Shown here in pieces: positions 52,824 through 62,162 of a stretch of DNA of 64,000 nucleotides. The position numbers and the translations under genes are program-made. The notes beneath the pieces were generated by a model that was given only the letters and a program-made list of their open reading frames with translations, did no database searches and was not told where the DNA came from. The stretch covers positions 1,240,001-1,304,000 of the forward strand of contig NZ_CP010515.1 of the NCBI RefSeq assembly GCF_003431325.1. The letters are read 5' to 3'. This DNA comes from Acidilobus sp. 7A (GTDB lineage Archaea; Thermoproteota; Thermoprotei_A; Sulfolobales; Acidilobaceae). Each line of letters begins with the position of its first letter. The first letter of the stretch is position 1.

Positions 52824-53909
52824 TTATATGAAAGCTTTATGATCATCCTTCCCATTAAATAAAAGCGTCGCTGATCTCAGGGCCTCCGGCAGGAAGCTTA
52901 TGAGGTCCCTGAGGGTTAGCTCCTGCCTCACATAGAGCTCCCATGCGCGCCTGGGCATGGATGCCAGCAGAGGTGCTGCGAGGCTCAGCCTGTAGCTTGC
53001 CCTCGTCAGAAGCCTTGAAACTATTGCTGACTCCATAATCCGTGATATACTGGTTGAATACCTCTTTAGCGCAAGCTCAAAATTGTAGTCGGAGTTAGCT
53101 ATGGAGCTTGCCAGGGCCTCCGCAGAGACTATTGCGGGCCTGTTGCCCTCGCCGCTCCATGCCATTACGAGGCCTGCCGCCTCCCCAACCTTGATTATAT
53201 CACCGTTAGTCAGTCTAGGGTTAGTGAAGACATTAACTGGCGCCCCCTTGACCTCAACTACGTCGAATGGTCCCTGAAGCCTCTCAGCTAGGTAGGACCT
53301 CACTAGCCCTTGAAGACTAGCCGCGTCATTAACGCCCACGAAGCCGGTGCCAGCGTTTACAAACTTGCCATCACCGTCGAACGGGAATACCCAGTAGAGG
53401 CCCCCTAGCGAGGGCCTGAAGTCGAGTATGGCCTCCTCAGGGCTCCAGGACTTGACCTTAGCTATCACTCTCAGAGCTAGGACCTCGGACGAGGTCTTCA
53501 TAGAGTATGGGCCTCTAGAATCTATAGTGAGAGCCCCTCTCTCCCCGTGCCACCTCTCCCTAAGCACAGCGACGCCAGCCTCGGCTGCAGACCTTCTGAG
53601 CTCCATGATTAGCTTGGGCTTATCTATTATGGCCCACTTAGAGCCTCCTCTCATGTCAACAGTTGTCACGTACTTACCATCAACAAGTATGTGGACATCA
53701 TTAACCACGGTCTTTATAGCTTCATACTCCTTTGCAAGCCTAAGGGGGACCTCCTCAAGGGTTAGCTGCTCACCGCACGGCTTAACATATGAGCTAGGAG
53801 TGGGCTCAAATGCCTTAACCTTGAAGCCGCTCTCGGCCAACCTCAGAGAAAGCAGCGAGCCTGCAAGGCCCATGCCTGCCACTATTATCTCGTCAGAGCT
53901 GATGTCCAT
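52824..53909 (-). CDS. Geranylgeranyl reductase family flavoprotein
   Basis: 361 aa. FAD motif VAGMGLAGSLLSLRLAESG, family PCGEQ segment (KPCGEQLTL), GGLYWVFPFDG (the GGR Y-x-W-x-F-P motif) and GEAAGLVMAWSGEGNRPA. Enzymes of this family saturate isoprenoid chains of archaeal lipids (digeranylgeranylglycerophospholipid reductase). Several paralogues usually exist, so the exact substrate is open. Confidence 0.87.
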   Translation of the reverse strand: MDISSDEIIVAGMGLAGSLLSLRLAESGFKVKAFEPTPSSYVKPCGEQLTLEEVPLRLAKEYEAIKTVVNDVHILVDGKYVTTVDMRGGSKWAIIDKPKLIMELRRSAAEAGVAVLRERWHGERGALTIDSRGPYSMKTSSEVLALRVIAKVKSWSPEEAILDFRPSLGGLYWVFPFDGDGKFVNAGTGFVGVNDAASLQGLVRSYLAERLQGPFDVVEVKGAPVNVFTNPRLTNGDIIKVGEAAGLVMAWSGEGNRPAIVSAEALASSIANSDYNFELALKRYSTSISRIMESAIVSRLLTRASYRLSLAAPLLASMPRRAWELYVRQELTLRDLISFLPEALRSATLLFNGKDDHKAFI

Positions 53910-54256
53910 GAGCCCTCTCTCCGTTACTCTGTGAAAGAGCCAAAAATTAAGGCGCTTTCTTTAAAAGTGGCCGTTTTAAAAGAAGGGCCCCTGCATGCAT
54001 TCAGAAAACATAAATTAATTAACAATTATAGTAAGAAAAATCAGGCTGTGAGCCGTTGGATGCAGAGAGCTGCTAAGCGTTAAGTTTTTCAGCCTTGGCC
54101 CTGGGTTCTGCATCATGAGCTGAGCGCAGGTCGAAGGCAGCTTTATGTCTAGCGTCGTCAGACGCGTGGTGCAGATCAAGAAAAGCTTGCAAGATTAAAA
54201 AAGTGCTTGGGTGCAGGTGGTTCAGGAAGCTTTAAAAAGTAGGCCAAGCTTAGGCG
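53910..54256. other. Intergenic region upstream of the GGR gene
   Basis: About 350 bases. TTTAAAAG elements at 53962-53970 and 53976-53982 may be GGR promoters. No convincing gene or structured RNA is seen. Confidence 0.3.
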
Positions 54257-54505
54257 TCAGCTCTTCTCCTTGCTTACCACTATTATGCTGGTAAGCGTGC
54301 TCTTGACTCCATCGAGCTTCCTTATTCTGTCAGTTATAAGGGTCCTTAACTTGTCCATGTTCTCAGCTTCGACGAAGGCCACTAAGTCATGTATCCCGTA
54401 AACCATGTAGACCTTCTTTACCTCGTCTACCTTAAGGAGCTCGTTAAATATATCGTTCTCTTTACCGACATCTGTATTTATCATAACTATTGCCTGGGCA
54501 CCCAT
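54257..54505 (-). CDS. Stand-alone RAM (Lrp/AsnC C-terminal) domain protein
   Basis: 82 aa, only the ligand-binding half of Lrp/AsnC regulators: AQAIVMINTDVGKENDIFNELL, VKKVYMVYGIHDLVAFVEAENM. The helix-turn-helix is absent. Such orphan RAM proteins bind amino acids and can modulate full-length Lrp proteins. Its ATG is close to an upstream TATA-like AT stretch. Confidence 0.88.
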   Translation of the reverse strand: MGAQAIVMINTDVGKENDIFNELLKVDEVKKVYMVYGIHDLVAFVEAENMDKLRTLITDRIRKLDGVKSTLTSIIVVSKEKS

Positions 54506-54693
54506 CTACAGTCCCCAACCACTTCTATATTTTAAGGGACTGTCAAATATAACTTTATAGCAACTTGAAGGCCTCAGTCGTCTAAGTTAAGGGAGGCCCT
54601 TAGTGAATAGACTTTCATTTAAACAATTTTGCTAGCAATAGGCTGGCAACAGCTTTAAGTCGAAGTAGCCAGAGGATATAGGGGGCGCCGCGC

Positions 54694-55608
54694 TTGTACG
54701 TGGTGGTTCCAGGCCCAGATGAAGTCTCTCGCTCCTTTGCTAAGTCCCTAGCAGATTCTATAAAGGGCTCTCTCTGTGAGCCTGCCTATAAGCAGTTCCC
54801 GGACGGGGAGCAGTACATGAGGCTCACGTGTGACGTGAAGGGGGCTGACGTCATCTATGTAAAGACTATGTTACCGTCGCAGGACAGCTCCCTAGTGCTA
54901 AGTGCGTTGGCAGCAGACTCTGCTAGGTCCTCAGGGGCTGAGAGGGTGACGCTGGTGGCCCCTTACATGGCCTACGCCAGGCAGGACAGGCAGTTTCTCC
55001 CAGGGGAGCCTGTGAGCATAAGGTCAGTTTTAAGGGCCCTGTGGGCGGCTGGCTTCAGCCATATGGCAACCGTTGAAATGCACAAGCCCGACAGCCTGAG
55101 GCAGTTCCCCGGGGCCTCAGTTAACGTGAGGCCCTACGTGTTTATGGCTGAGGTGCTCGGAATTCGCAGCTCGAACTATGTAGTCCTATCGCCTGACCTG
55201 GGTGCCCTTGAGAGGGCGAAGATGCTGGCCGAGCACTTGAAAGTGCCTTATGATTACATTGAGAAGGAGAGGGACAGGATAACTGGTCAGGTAACAATGA
55301 AGGTCAAACAGCTTGACGTGAGCGGCAGGGATGTAATAATAGTTGACGATATAATAAGCACCGGGGGAACTGTCTCTAAGGCAGCCGAGATATTAAGGGA
55401 CCAGGGCGCGAGGAGCGTAACTGTTATCGTGGCCCATGCAGTGCTAGCCCCAGGCGCCGAGGAGAGGCTTAGGTCAGCTGGCATAAACAACGTGTTTGCG
55501 GCTAACACCACGCCGGCTCAGGGCAGTTTCGTTAGACAGGTTGACGTCGCGCCTCTGGTGGCTAGGGAGCTTGCAGGCATAATGGGCGTCAGCAACAATG
55601 AGCAGTAA
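54694..55608 (+). CDS. prs: Ribose-phosphate pyrophosphokinase (PRPP synthase)
   Basis: 304 aa archaeal class. FPDGEQYMRL, APYMAYARQDRQFLPGEPVS, EMHKPDSLRQF, and the PRPP loop VDDIISTGGT. Makes PRPP from ribose-5-phosphate, the product of rpiA. TTG start. Convergent with the PRTase-regulator gene. Confidence 0.95.
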   Translation: MYVVVPGPDEVSRSFAKSLADSIKGSLCEPAYKQFPDGEQYMRLTCDVKGADVIYVKTMLPSQDSSLVLSALAADSARSSGAERVTLVAPYMAYARQDRQFLPGEPVSIRSVLRALWAAGFSHMATVEMHKPDSLRQFPGASVNVRPYVFMAEVLGIRSSNYVVLSPDLGALERAKMLAEHLKVPYDYIEKERDRITGQVTMKVKQLDVSGRDVIIVDDIISTGGTVSKAAEILRDQGARSVTVIVAHAVLAPGAEERLRSAGINNVFAANTTPAQGSFVRQVDVAPLVARELAGIMGVSNNEQ

Positions 55609-55616
55609 TGAATGAC

Positions 55617-56312
55617 TTAGCCCCTTATTTCTATTAGCGCCTCAGAGTTCTCCGTCACCTTCCAGTCGGTTCCAACAGCAACCACGACAACAGTGCCGGC
55701 TAGACTTGCACCTGCCTTCCTGACAAGCTCCACAAGGGCCCTGAGGGTGTGTCCATGAATACTGAAGTCGTCTACTATCAGCACCTTGGAGTCCTTCGGC
55801 AGCTCCCTCTTAGTGACGTAGAAAACTGTATAGGAAGCAGGGCCTGAGAGGTACATGGTCTCAAGCACTGGCTCCTCTGAGGGCGGACGCTGCTTCCTCG
55901 CAACTACTATGGGCACATTTGCGGTAAGCCCAATGGCTGTTGCAAGGCTTATGCCGCCGGCCTCAGGCGTCATGACGCATGTGAAGGCGCCGTCGAACCT
56001 ACTGACCACGTACTCTGATATTAAAGTTAGCGCCATGGGGTCCAGCGTTACGCCAGCTATATTATAGAAGCCGTTGTAGACCCTTACGGCTTTAGCTACC
56101 AGCGCAGTTATGACTTCCCTTGAGAGCAAGCTGTCCACGATTTTCCTCGCGTTGCCCTCGGAGGGAAGAGTGCTTCCATTTATATAGCGTGACAGCATCG
56201 GCAAAGGCAGACCTGTTATCTTTGAGAGGTCTGTAAGCGGAAAGAAGGCCCTGGCGGCCCTCAGCAATTTTACAGACCTGTACCTAAGCTCGTAGCTGTT
56301 TACGTCACTCAC
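55617..56312 (-). CDS. HTH-PRTase regulator (PyrE-like/GfcR-type)
   Basis: 231 aa. N-terminal helix-turn-helix (LTDLSKITGLPLPMLSRYINGSTLP) fused to a type I phosphoribosyltransferase domain with PRPP loop VLIVDDFSIHGHT. The arrangement matches archaeal OPRT-like transcription regulators such as GfcR of haloarchaea, which control sugar catabolism. Regulation of sugar or nucleotide genes via PRPP-type ligands is a reasonable inference. Confidence 0.85.
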   Translation of the reverse strand: MSDVNSYELRYRSVKLLRAARAFFPLTDLSKITGLPLPMLSRYINGSTLPSEGNARKIVDSLLSREVITALVAKAVRVYNGFYNIAGVTLDPMALTLISEYVVSRFDGAFTCVMTPEAGGISLATAIGLTANVPIVVARKQRPPSEEPVLETMYLSGPASYTVFYVTKRELPKDSKVLIVDDFSIHGHTLRALVELVRKAGASLAGTVVVVAVGTDWKVTENSEALIEIRG

Positions 56313-56491
56313 CTTAGCCCCAATGTAAGCTTCCTCCTAGAGACAATAATAAGGCTCCTTTAAACGCAACTCGTAATACGCGTCAGCAGCATTTAGATCA
56401 CTGCGCTGCACAGGAGAGCTGCCACCTAAGGGTAGCCTTGAGTCTTTTTTTGTGAGACGGGGCTGAACTCTTTTCACATAAATAGAAAAAT

Positions 56492-56501
56492 CCTTTATGG
56501 T
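56492..56501 (+). promoter_or_regulatory. Promoter of structured RNA copy 2
   Basis: CCTTTATGGT centred about 27 nt before 56524. The sequence differs from the copy 1 promoter, but the spacing is the same. Confidence 0.45.
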
Positions 56502-56524
56502 ATTACGCCCATGACAGGCTAAGC

Positions 56525-56718
56525 GGGTGACCCCCGCCTGATGGGGCTATGCCCCAGGGGCGAGGGGATTAGGCCGTAGATGGGGGCCCCGCGCCGTTGA
56601 GCTTGACGGCCGCCCATGAGCCCACGCTGATTGCCTATGAGGCGCGAGCGAGGTGGGGTCCCTGCGCCCGATAGTGAATGAAGGCAAGATGTTGAAGTGA
56701 GAGCGTAGGGGCAAACGG
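56525..56718 (+). ncRNA. Structured RNA candidate, copy 2 of a 194-bp perfect repeat
   Basis: Base-for-base identical to 52042-52235. Both are preceded by TAAG plus one differing base; flanks beyond are unrelated on both sides, with no target-site duplication or terminal inverted repeat apparent. Same predicted fold as copy 1. It could be a duplicated RNA gene kept identical by gene conversion or a non-autonomous mobile element. The equal TATA spacing favours an RNA gene. Confidence 0.6.
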
Positions 56719-56932
56719 TTAAAGGACGAAGCCTTCAGGCGCAGCCCTGGTTATCTATGAAATGGTCTGCATTTCCGGGGCTTACAGCAAGAGCCCTTAA
56801 TATCGTGGCATGAACCCCACTTCCAGCAACCTTGTAGTTCGAGTGATGCGCGTGGGCATCGGTGTCCTGGGCGTGGTCGGGTAACCTTAAAATGCCTGGA
56901 ATTCCTCTCCAGGGACAAATGGGAAAGGGCTA
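56719..56932. other. Intergenic region before rpo7
   Basis: About 210 bases. AACCTTAAAATG at 56882-56893 is the likely rpo7 promoter. Nothing else recognised. Confidence 0.35.
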
Positions 56933-57508
56933 TTGTACGCTGAGTACACGCTGTATGAGTGGGTGGGGGTTAGGCCAGAGCTAGCTTTTAGCGGTGAAAT
57001 AAAGAAGGCAGTGCTTCAGTCTCTCAGAGAAGAGCTCGAAGGACAAGTGGACGAGAGCATGGGCGTAATAATATCTGTTATAGATGCCGAGGTTGAGGGT
57101 GACGGGGTCCTACTGCCTAACGACCCGCAGATATACTTCCCAGTCAGGTATAGGGTCTTAAGCTTTGAGCCCATACTTCAGGAGGTTGACAAGGGCGTAG
57201 TAAGTGACGTCAGGGAATTTGGAGCCTTTGTGAGCTTAGGCCCCGCAGACGGCTTCATCCACAGGACCCAGCTCATGGATGAGGATGTGGACTTCGTGCA
57301 GGAGCTCAGGGCCTTCAAGGGCAGGGACAGCGGGAGAACTGTAGGCGTAAACGACGCCGTGAGGGTCAGGGTGACGCAGGTGAGCAGGGTCTCGAGGAGG
57401 ATGGCGGCCGTCAGAATAGGCCTCACCATGAGGCAGCCATACCTTGGCAAGGAGGAGTGGTACGAGGCTAAGCCTCAAGCAGTAAACGAAGGGGGTGGAA
57501 AGTCTTGA
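56933..57508 (+). CDS. rpo7: RNA polymerase subunit Rpo7 (RpoE)
   Basis: 191 aa. N-terminal Rpb7-like domain (LYEWVGVRPELAFSGEIKKAV) and S1 OB fold (DKGVVSDVREFGAFVSLGPADGFIH). Forms the stalk with Rpo4. TTG start. The Spt4 gene that usually follows is not present; instead a tRNA-binding-domain gene overlaps its end by 4 nt. Confidence 0.95.
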   Translation: MYAEYTLYEWVGVRPELAFSGEIKKAVLQSLREELEGQVDESMGVIISVIDAEVEGDGVLLPNDPQIYFPVRYRVLSFEPILQEVDKGVVSDVREFGAFVSLGPADGFIHRTQLMDEDVDFVQELRAFKGRDSGRTVGVNDAVRVRVTQVSRVSRRMAAVRIGLTMRQPYLGKEEWYEAKPQAVNEGGGKS

Positions 57509-57864
57509 GTCAGGGAGATCAGGCTCAGGGGTCTGGCCTCATAGACTACGCGGAGTTCTCAAAGATAGACCTAAGAGTAGGTAAGGTCATTTCCGCCGAG
57601 CCCGTGCCTAATAGCAGGAAGCTGATAAAGCTCACGGTAGATCTCGGCAGCGAGCAAAGGCAAATACTTGCAGGGCTCCTAAGGTGGTACAAGCCGGAGG
57701 ACCTGGTCGGCAAGTATATTATAGTTGTCGCTAACCTTAAGCCTAAGCAGATGGCTGGGCTGACGAGCCAAGGCATGCTTCTGGCGGCCCCGTGCGGTGA
57801 TTCTGAGAAGCCAGTAGTCCTGACAGTGGCAGAGCCCGTTCAGCCCGGCTCTAGGATTTGCTAA
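57505..57864 (+). CDS. MetG C-terminal/Trbp111-like tRNA-binding domain protein
   Basis: 119 aa EMAP-type OB fold: IDLRVGKVISAEPVPNSRKLIKLTVDLG, RQILAGL and GMLLAA. In many archaea this stands alone as the beta subunit of methionyl-tRNA synthetase. TTG start overlapping rpo7. Confidence 0.9.
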   Translation: MSQGDQAQGSGLIDYAEFSKIDLRVGKVISAEPVPNSRKLIKLTVDLGSEQRQILAGLLRWYKPEDLVGKYIIVVANLKPKQMAGLTSQGMLLAAPCGDSEKPVVLTVAEPVQPGSRIC

Positions 57865-57925
57865 AGCCTTTGTTCTCTCGCAGTTAACTTAAGCAGGGGC
57901 CCGGCTGTGAAGAGGGTTTTAAGAG

Positions 57926-58363
57926 GTGATCCATGTGGGAGGTGAACTAGAACCCACGCCAGGAGCCGGGCCCCTCTGCATCGAGAACGTCTTCGAGACC
58001 TTAAGTAAAGATGACGTCTATGAGCTCTTTTCACAGCTCGTCTCAAGCGAGGTTAACTATGTAGATGTCCTGCTTTTCAGTGATGAGAACGAGGAGGTCT
58101 ACGCTCATTGCTTCATCTCGCTCAGGTGCCTAGAAGTTATCGACATCGTAGTTAAGCTCTGTGGCGAGAGGTCCAGGCCTGAGGCGCTCGGGTGGCCAGA
58201 GGTTGACAAAGCTACTATAGAGGAGGAGTGCGTTGAGCTAAGGTCCAGGCCTGAGCCCCCACTGAAGGTTAGGAACCTTTTAAGGAGGCTTGGCTTAGGT
58301 GAGCCTGTGGAGATAAAAGGCTACAGGACAGAGAAGGATGAGTGGGTTGGAGCTACCGCCTAG
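57926..58363 (+). CDS. Hypothetical protein coupled to XPB
   Basis: 145 aa, GTG start. Acidic, alpha/beta: FETLSKDDVYELFSQLVSSEVNYVDVLLFSDENEEVYAHCF, then VIDIVVKLCGE and a C-terminal helix LKVRNLLRRLGLG. Family not recognised and it is not the Bax1 nuclease. It overlaps the XPB gene by 26 nt, so the products may interact. Confidence 0.7.
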   Translation: MIHVGGELEPTPGAGPLCIENVFETLSKDDVYELFSQLVSSEVNYVDVLLFSDENEEVYAHCFISLRCLEVIDIVVKLCGERSRPEALGWPEVDKATIEEECVELRSRPEPPLKVRNLLRRLGLGEPVEIKGYRTEKDEWVGATA

Positions 58364-59963
58364 GTTTAGGGTGCGCGGCTGGCTCGAGAAGGAGGACTTC
58401 CAGAGGCTGTTGGAGTTCTCGAAGTACGTGGGGCGCGAGGGCGGCCTCTCGATATTTGAGCTAAGCGACGAGAAGGCCAGAGAGTCGGGGCTGGGGCCAG
58501 CTGACATCTTAAGGGAACTCGAGGACATAAAGAGCTCCATACCCCAGCAGGACCTGGAGGCTGTTGAGGAGTACCTTAGAAGGAAGGGCTCAGTAAGGGT
58601 GGGACTCGACAGGGCCAGAGGCGAGCTCGTCATCTCAAGCGAGCTCATGTTGAAGCCGTACCTGCAGGAGTACACTCAGGGCCTGAGGTACAGCCATGAG
58701 CTGAGAAGCTACCTGGCAAAGCCTTATCTCTACGCTGACCTAATCAAACACATGGCCGAAAAGGGACTCATAGTTGACGACAAGGTGAACCTGTTCTCTA
58801 ATGCTAGGTTAAGCAGGCAGATAAACTTCAGCGGCCAGCTCAGGTCCTATCAGAAGGAGGCGCTAGATGCGTGGGCTAAGAACGGCAACAGGGGCGTGAT
58901 AGTCCTGCCCACAGGGGCTGGAAAGACGGTCGTAGCTATAGCGGCCATAGCTACAGCCGGCGTGAAAACCCTTATTGTGGTCTACACGAAGGAGCACGTG
59001 AAGCAGTGGAGCGACGCCATAAGGAAATTCACGGACGCCAGCGGGCTGCTGGGGGCCTACTACGGCGACGAGAAAACTTTAGCTGATATAACAATAACCA
59101 CCTATCAGACCGCCTACAGATACGCCAAGGAGCTCTCGCCGAGGTTTGCCATGCTTGTGTTCGATGAGGCCCACCACCTGCCAGCTGACAAGTTCAAGGC
59201 GATAGCTGAGTACATGTTGGCACCATACCGCATGGGGCTCTCTGCGACAGCTGTCAGAGAGGACAACAAGCAGGAGGAGGTGTTCCCTCTTGTTGGGGGC
59301 GTCGTGTACCAGAAGGGAGCGGCGGAGCTAATGGAGGAGGGTTACCTGGCGCCATATGTCATCAGGAGAGTCACGGTGAAGCTGTTGCCTGAGGAGCAGA
59401 AGGCATATGACGAGCTGAGGAGGAAGTACATGAACCTAGCCATGGGCAGGACCTTCCAGGAGGTCCTGGAGGCTGCAAAGAAGGGCGAACCCAGGGCCGT
59501 CGAGGCCATGAGGGTGAGAGCCCAGATGCAGTCCATAGTGCAGGAGAGCGCCAGCAAAATTAACAAGGTGGTAGAGCTGGCAAGGCAGGAGCTGGCCAGG
59601 GGCTCCAAGATAATAATATTCACCCAGTATAAGAGGCAAGCTGAGGAGATAGCCCAGAAGCTTGGAGCGCTGTTGATTCATGGTGACATCGATAAGGACG
59701 CGAGGATAAGGGCCCTTGACACTTTCAAGAAGCTGCAGAACGGCGTCCTAGTAGTCACTACCGTGGGCGATGAGGGCCTTGATATACCCGACGCTAACGT
59801 CGGCATATTAGTCTCAGGCACAGGGTCAAGGAGGCAGTTCATTCAGAGGCTCGGGAGGCTCCTGCGGCCGATGCCGGGCAAGACGGCGGTCCTCTATGAG
59901 GTCGTGGCTAGCGGTACCAGCGAAGTTGTTCAGTCAAAGAAAAGGAGGGAGGCCGTAGAATAA
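58338..59963 (+). CDS. xpb: XPB-family DNA helicase
   Basis: 541 aa SF2 helicase. Walker A PTGAGKT (191-197), DEAH (276-279), the RED motif (307-309) diagnostic for XPB, a thumb-like region, and motif VI QFIQRLGRLLRP. N-terminal damage-recognition-like part about residues 1-150. Role in nucleotide excision repair or transcription coupling. The usual Bax1 nuclease partner is not adjacent. Confidence 0.93.
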   Translation: MSGLELPPRFRVRGWLEKEDFQRLLEFSKYVGREGGLSIFELSDEKARESGLGPADILRELEDIKSSIPQQDLEAVEEYLRRKGSVRVGLDRARGELVISSELMLKPYLQEYTQGLRYSHELRSYLAKPYLYADLIKHMAEKGLIVDDKVNLFSNARLSRQINFSGQLRSYQKEALDAWAKNGNRGVIVLPTGAGKTVVAIAAIATAGVKTLIVVYTKEHVKQWSDAIRKFTDASGLLGAYYGDEKTLADITITTYQTAYRYAKELSPRFAMLVFDEAHHLPADKFKAIAEYMLAPYRMGLSATAVREDNKQEEVFPLVGGVVYQKGAAELMEEGYLAPYVIRRVTVKLLPEEQKAYDELRRKYMNLAMGRTFQEVLEAAKKGEPRAVEAMRVRAQMQSIVQESASKINKVVELARQELARGSKIIIFTQYKRQAEEIAQKLGALLIHGDIDKDARIRALDTFKKLQNGVLVVTTVGDEGLDIPDANVGILVSGTGSRRQFIQRLGRLLRPMPGKTAVLYEVVASGTSEVVQSKKRREAVE

Positions 59964-59988
59964 CCTTTGAGCGTTCAGTCTATAGGCT

Positions 59989-60870
59989 CTATGCCTCTTC
60001 TAGGGCTTCCTTTACAAGCTTTGGAATCTCGTAGGGGGTTATAGCAACCCTTATCCCTGCGCTCTTCATGGTGGCTACCTTGTCCTTGTACGTGCCGGTG
60101 CCAAACATTATTATGGCCCCAGCGTGGCCCATCCTCTTGCCCTCTGGCGCTGTACGGCCGGCCACAAAGGCTACTATGGGCTTCTTTATTTTGCCCTCCT
60201 TGACCATCATGGCCACCCTTTCCTCAGCGTCACCGCCTATCTCTCCGACCATGACCATCACCTTGGTCTGGGGATCCTTCTCGAACAGCTGGACGACCTC
60301 GGGGAACGTGAGGCCTGTTATCGGGTCACCGCCAACTCCTATCACGGTTGACTGACCGAGGCCGGCCTTGGTGAGGAAGTAGCTCACCTCATATGTTAGG
60401 GTGCCACTCCTCGACATAATGCCCACGGGGCCTGGGCTGAAGACACTGGCTGGCATTATTCCGACCTTCGTCTTGCCGGGAGTTATTATGCCTGGGCAGT
60501 TAGGGCCTATCACTGTGACGCCCTTCTCTTTAGCGTAGTTGACAAACGCCATGGCGTCATGTATTGGTATGTGCTCCGTTATGACGACGACAGTCTTCAA
60601 GCCGGCATCTATGGCCTCAAAAACGGCATCAGCCGCCGTCTTGGCTGGCACGAAGATTATAGATGTGTTAGCGTCAGGATGCTCCTTCACAGCATCCTGC
60701 ACAGTGTCGTAGACGGGCACCCCGTAGACCGTGGTCCCTCCCTTTCCAGGTGTTACGCCTGCCACCACCTTAGTCCTGTACTCCAGCATCAGCTTCGTGT
60801 GGAACGAGCCCTCTCTGCCGGTTATGCCCTGAACGATTACCTTCGTGTTCTCGTCAACTAATATGCCCAT
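59989..60870 (-). CDS. sucD: Succinyl-CoA synthetase, alpha subunit
   Basis: About 293 aa. [19 protein letters not shown] (CoA site), [29 protein letters not shown], and the phosphohistidine segment [21 protein letters not shown] 60879 is possible, but ATG 60870 has GAGGTGA just upstream and is preferred. Follows sucC with near-zero gap. Confidence 0.95.
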   Translation of the reverse strand: MGILVDENTKVIVQGITGREGSFHTKLMLEYRTKVVAGVTPGKGGTTVYGVPVYDTVQDAVKEHPDANTSIIFVPAKTAADAVFEAIDAGLKTVVVITEHIPIHDAMAFVNYAKEKGVTVIGPNCPGIITPGKTKVGIMPASVFSPGPVGIMSRSGTLTYEVSYFLTKAGLGQSTVIGVGGDPITGLTFPEVVQLFEKDPQTKVMVMVGEIGGDAEERVAMMVKEGKIKKPIVAFVAGRTAPEGKRMGHAGAIIMFGTGTYKDKVATMKSAGIRVAITPYEIPKLVKEALEEA

Positions 60871-60880
60871 GCGCCTCACC

Positions 60881-62017
60881 TCACAGGTTCTTAAGCGTCT
60901 GAAGCGCCTCCAGCGGGTCGCTATAAGGAGTTATGCCGACCTTCTTAAGAATATCCCTCCCCTGCTCCTCGTTGGTCCCGGTTAGCCTAACGACTAAGGG
61001 CTTGGCCTTGTTGCCGAGCTCCTCTAGAGCCATCACTATGCCCCTCGCTACCTCGTCGGCCCTAGTTATGCCTCCAAATATGTTTATGAAGACCTTCTTA
61101 ACCTTCGGGTCGCTCATGACGAACTCCACCGCATCCTTTATGTGCTCGGCTTCAGCGCCCCCTCCTACGTCAAGGAAGTTGGCTGGCCTCATGCCGAACT
61201 CGTAGACAAGATCCATAGTAGTCATCGTGAGCCCAGCGCCGTTGCCTATGACGCCTACGTCGCCGTCCAGCTCGACGTAGGCCAGGTCCTTCTCTCTTGC
61301 GGCTATCTCCCTCTCCGTGAGCTCGCCAAGCCTCTCCTTCTCGGTGACCGCGTACTCTGAGTGTCTGAAGAGACTGTTGTCATCTATTATTATCCTGAGG
61401 TCCAGGGGTAGGACCTTATCAGGCAGCAGAGCCAGCGGGTTGCTCTCAGCGAGTTCAGCGTCATAGTCCATGAAGGCATTATAGAGGGCCTGCAGGAAGC
61501 TCTCAAAGCTTGAGAGCTGTCTGCCCGAGAGCCCGAGCTGCTTGCCAAGGGACCTAGCCTCATAGCTCTTGAGGCCCTTATATGGGTCTACATAGTACTT
61601 TATTATGGCCTCGGGGTGCTCTTTAGCCACCTCCTCAAGGTCCATGCCGCCATACTTGCTCACCAGCACTAGCGGCTTTCTCTCAGACCTATCTAGGACT
61701 ATCCCAGCGTAGAGCTCCACGTCATGCTTGATGGCCTGCTCTATTAGGAGTATTGAGGGCTTTATGCCCTTGATGGGCGTCTTGAAGAGCTGCTGTGACA
61801 CGGTGACGGCCTCATCAACGCTGTTAACTAGCTTTATGCCGCCCGCCTTGCCCCTACCGGCCACGAGGACCTGCGCCTTAACTGCGAGGGGAGGGACCAG
61901 GCCGGCGTCCTGTATGGCCTTTTTCACGTCGTCGCCTTCCTTAACGACGACGCCCTTTGGGGTCTCCACGCCGTACTTCCTTATGATATCCTTAGCCTCA
62001 TATTCAAACAGCTTCAC
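60881..62017 (-). CDS. sucC: Succinyl-CoA synthetase, beta subunit
   Basis: 378 aa ATP-grasp subunit. [58 protein letters not shown] and [20 protein letters not shown] start, about 8 nt from the transcript start predicted by the TTATTAATTAAAG element (62048-62060). Substrate-level ATP from succinyl-CoA or, in this branch, possibly other acyl-CoAs. Confidence 0.95.
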   Translation of the reverse strand: MKLFEYEAKDIIRKYGVETPKGVVVKEGDDVKKAIQDAGLVPPLAVKAQVLVAGRGKAGGIKLVNSVDEAVTVSQQLFKTPIKGIKPSILLIEQAIKHDVELYAGIVLDRSERKPLVLVSKYGGMDLEEVAKEHPEAIIKYYVDPYKGLKSYEARSLGKQLGLSGRQLSSFESFLQALYNAFMDYDAELAESNPLALLPDKVLPLDLRIIIDDNSLFRHSEYAVTEKERLGELTEREIAAREKDLAYVELDGDVGVIGNGAGLTMTTMDLVYEFGMRPANFLDVGGGAEAEHIKDAVEFVMSDPKVKKVFINIFGGITRADEVARGIVMALEELGNKAKPLVVRLTGTNEEQGRDILKKVGITPYSDPLEALQTLKNL

Positions 62018-62044
62018 GGGCTCACCCGCGCAGCCTAGTTGCTG

Positions 62045-62058
62045 CTTTAATTAATAAG
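62045..62058 (-). promoter_or_regulatory. sucCD promoter
   Basis: Minus-strand CTTATTAATTAAAG centred near 62051, predicting a start near 62025, 8 nt before GTG 62017. Confidence 0.5.
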
Positions 62059-62162
62059 CGCTGAAGAGAGCGGCCTTTTGAGCGCTATTAATAGGACACA
62101 AGGCCACAAACTGGTTTGGTCTGTTAAAAGCCAGAGGGCCTCTATGACGCAGGCGATAGGGC

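Noticed and set aside
54060-54130. C/D-box small RNA on the minus strand (ATGATGC ... CTGA)
   Set aside because: Box C is imperfect and no C'/D pair with proper spacing follows.
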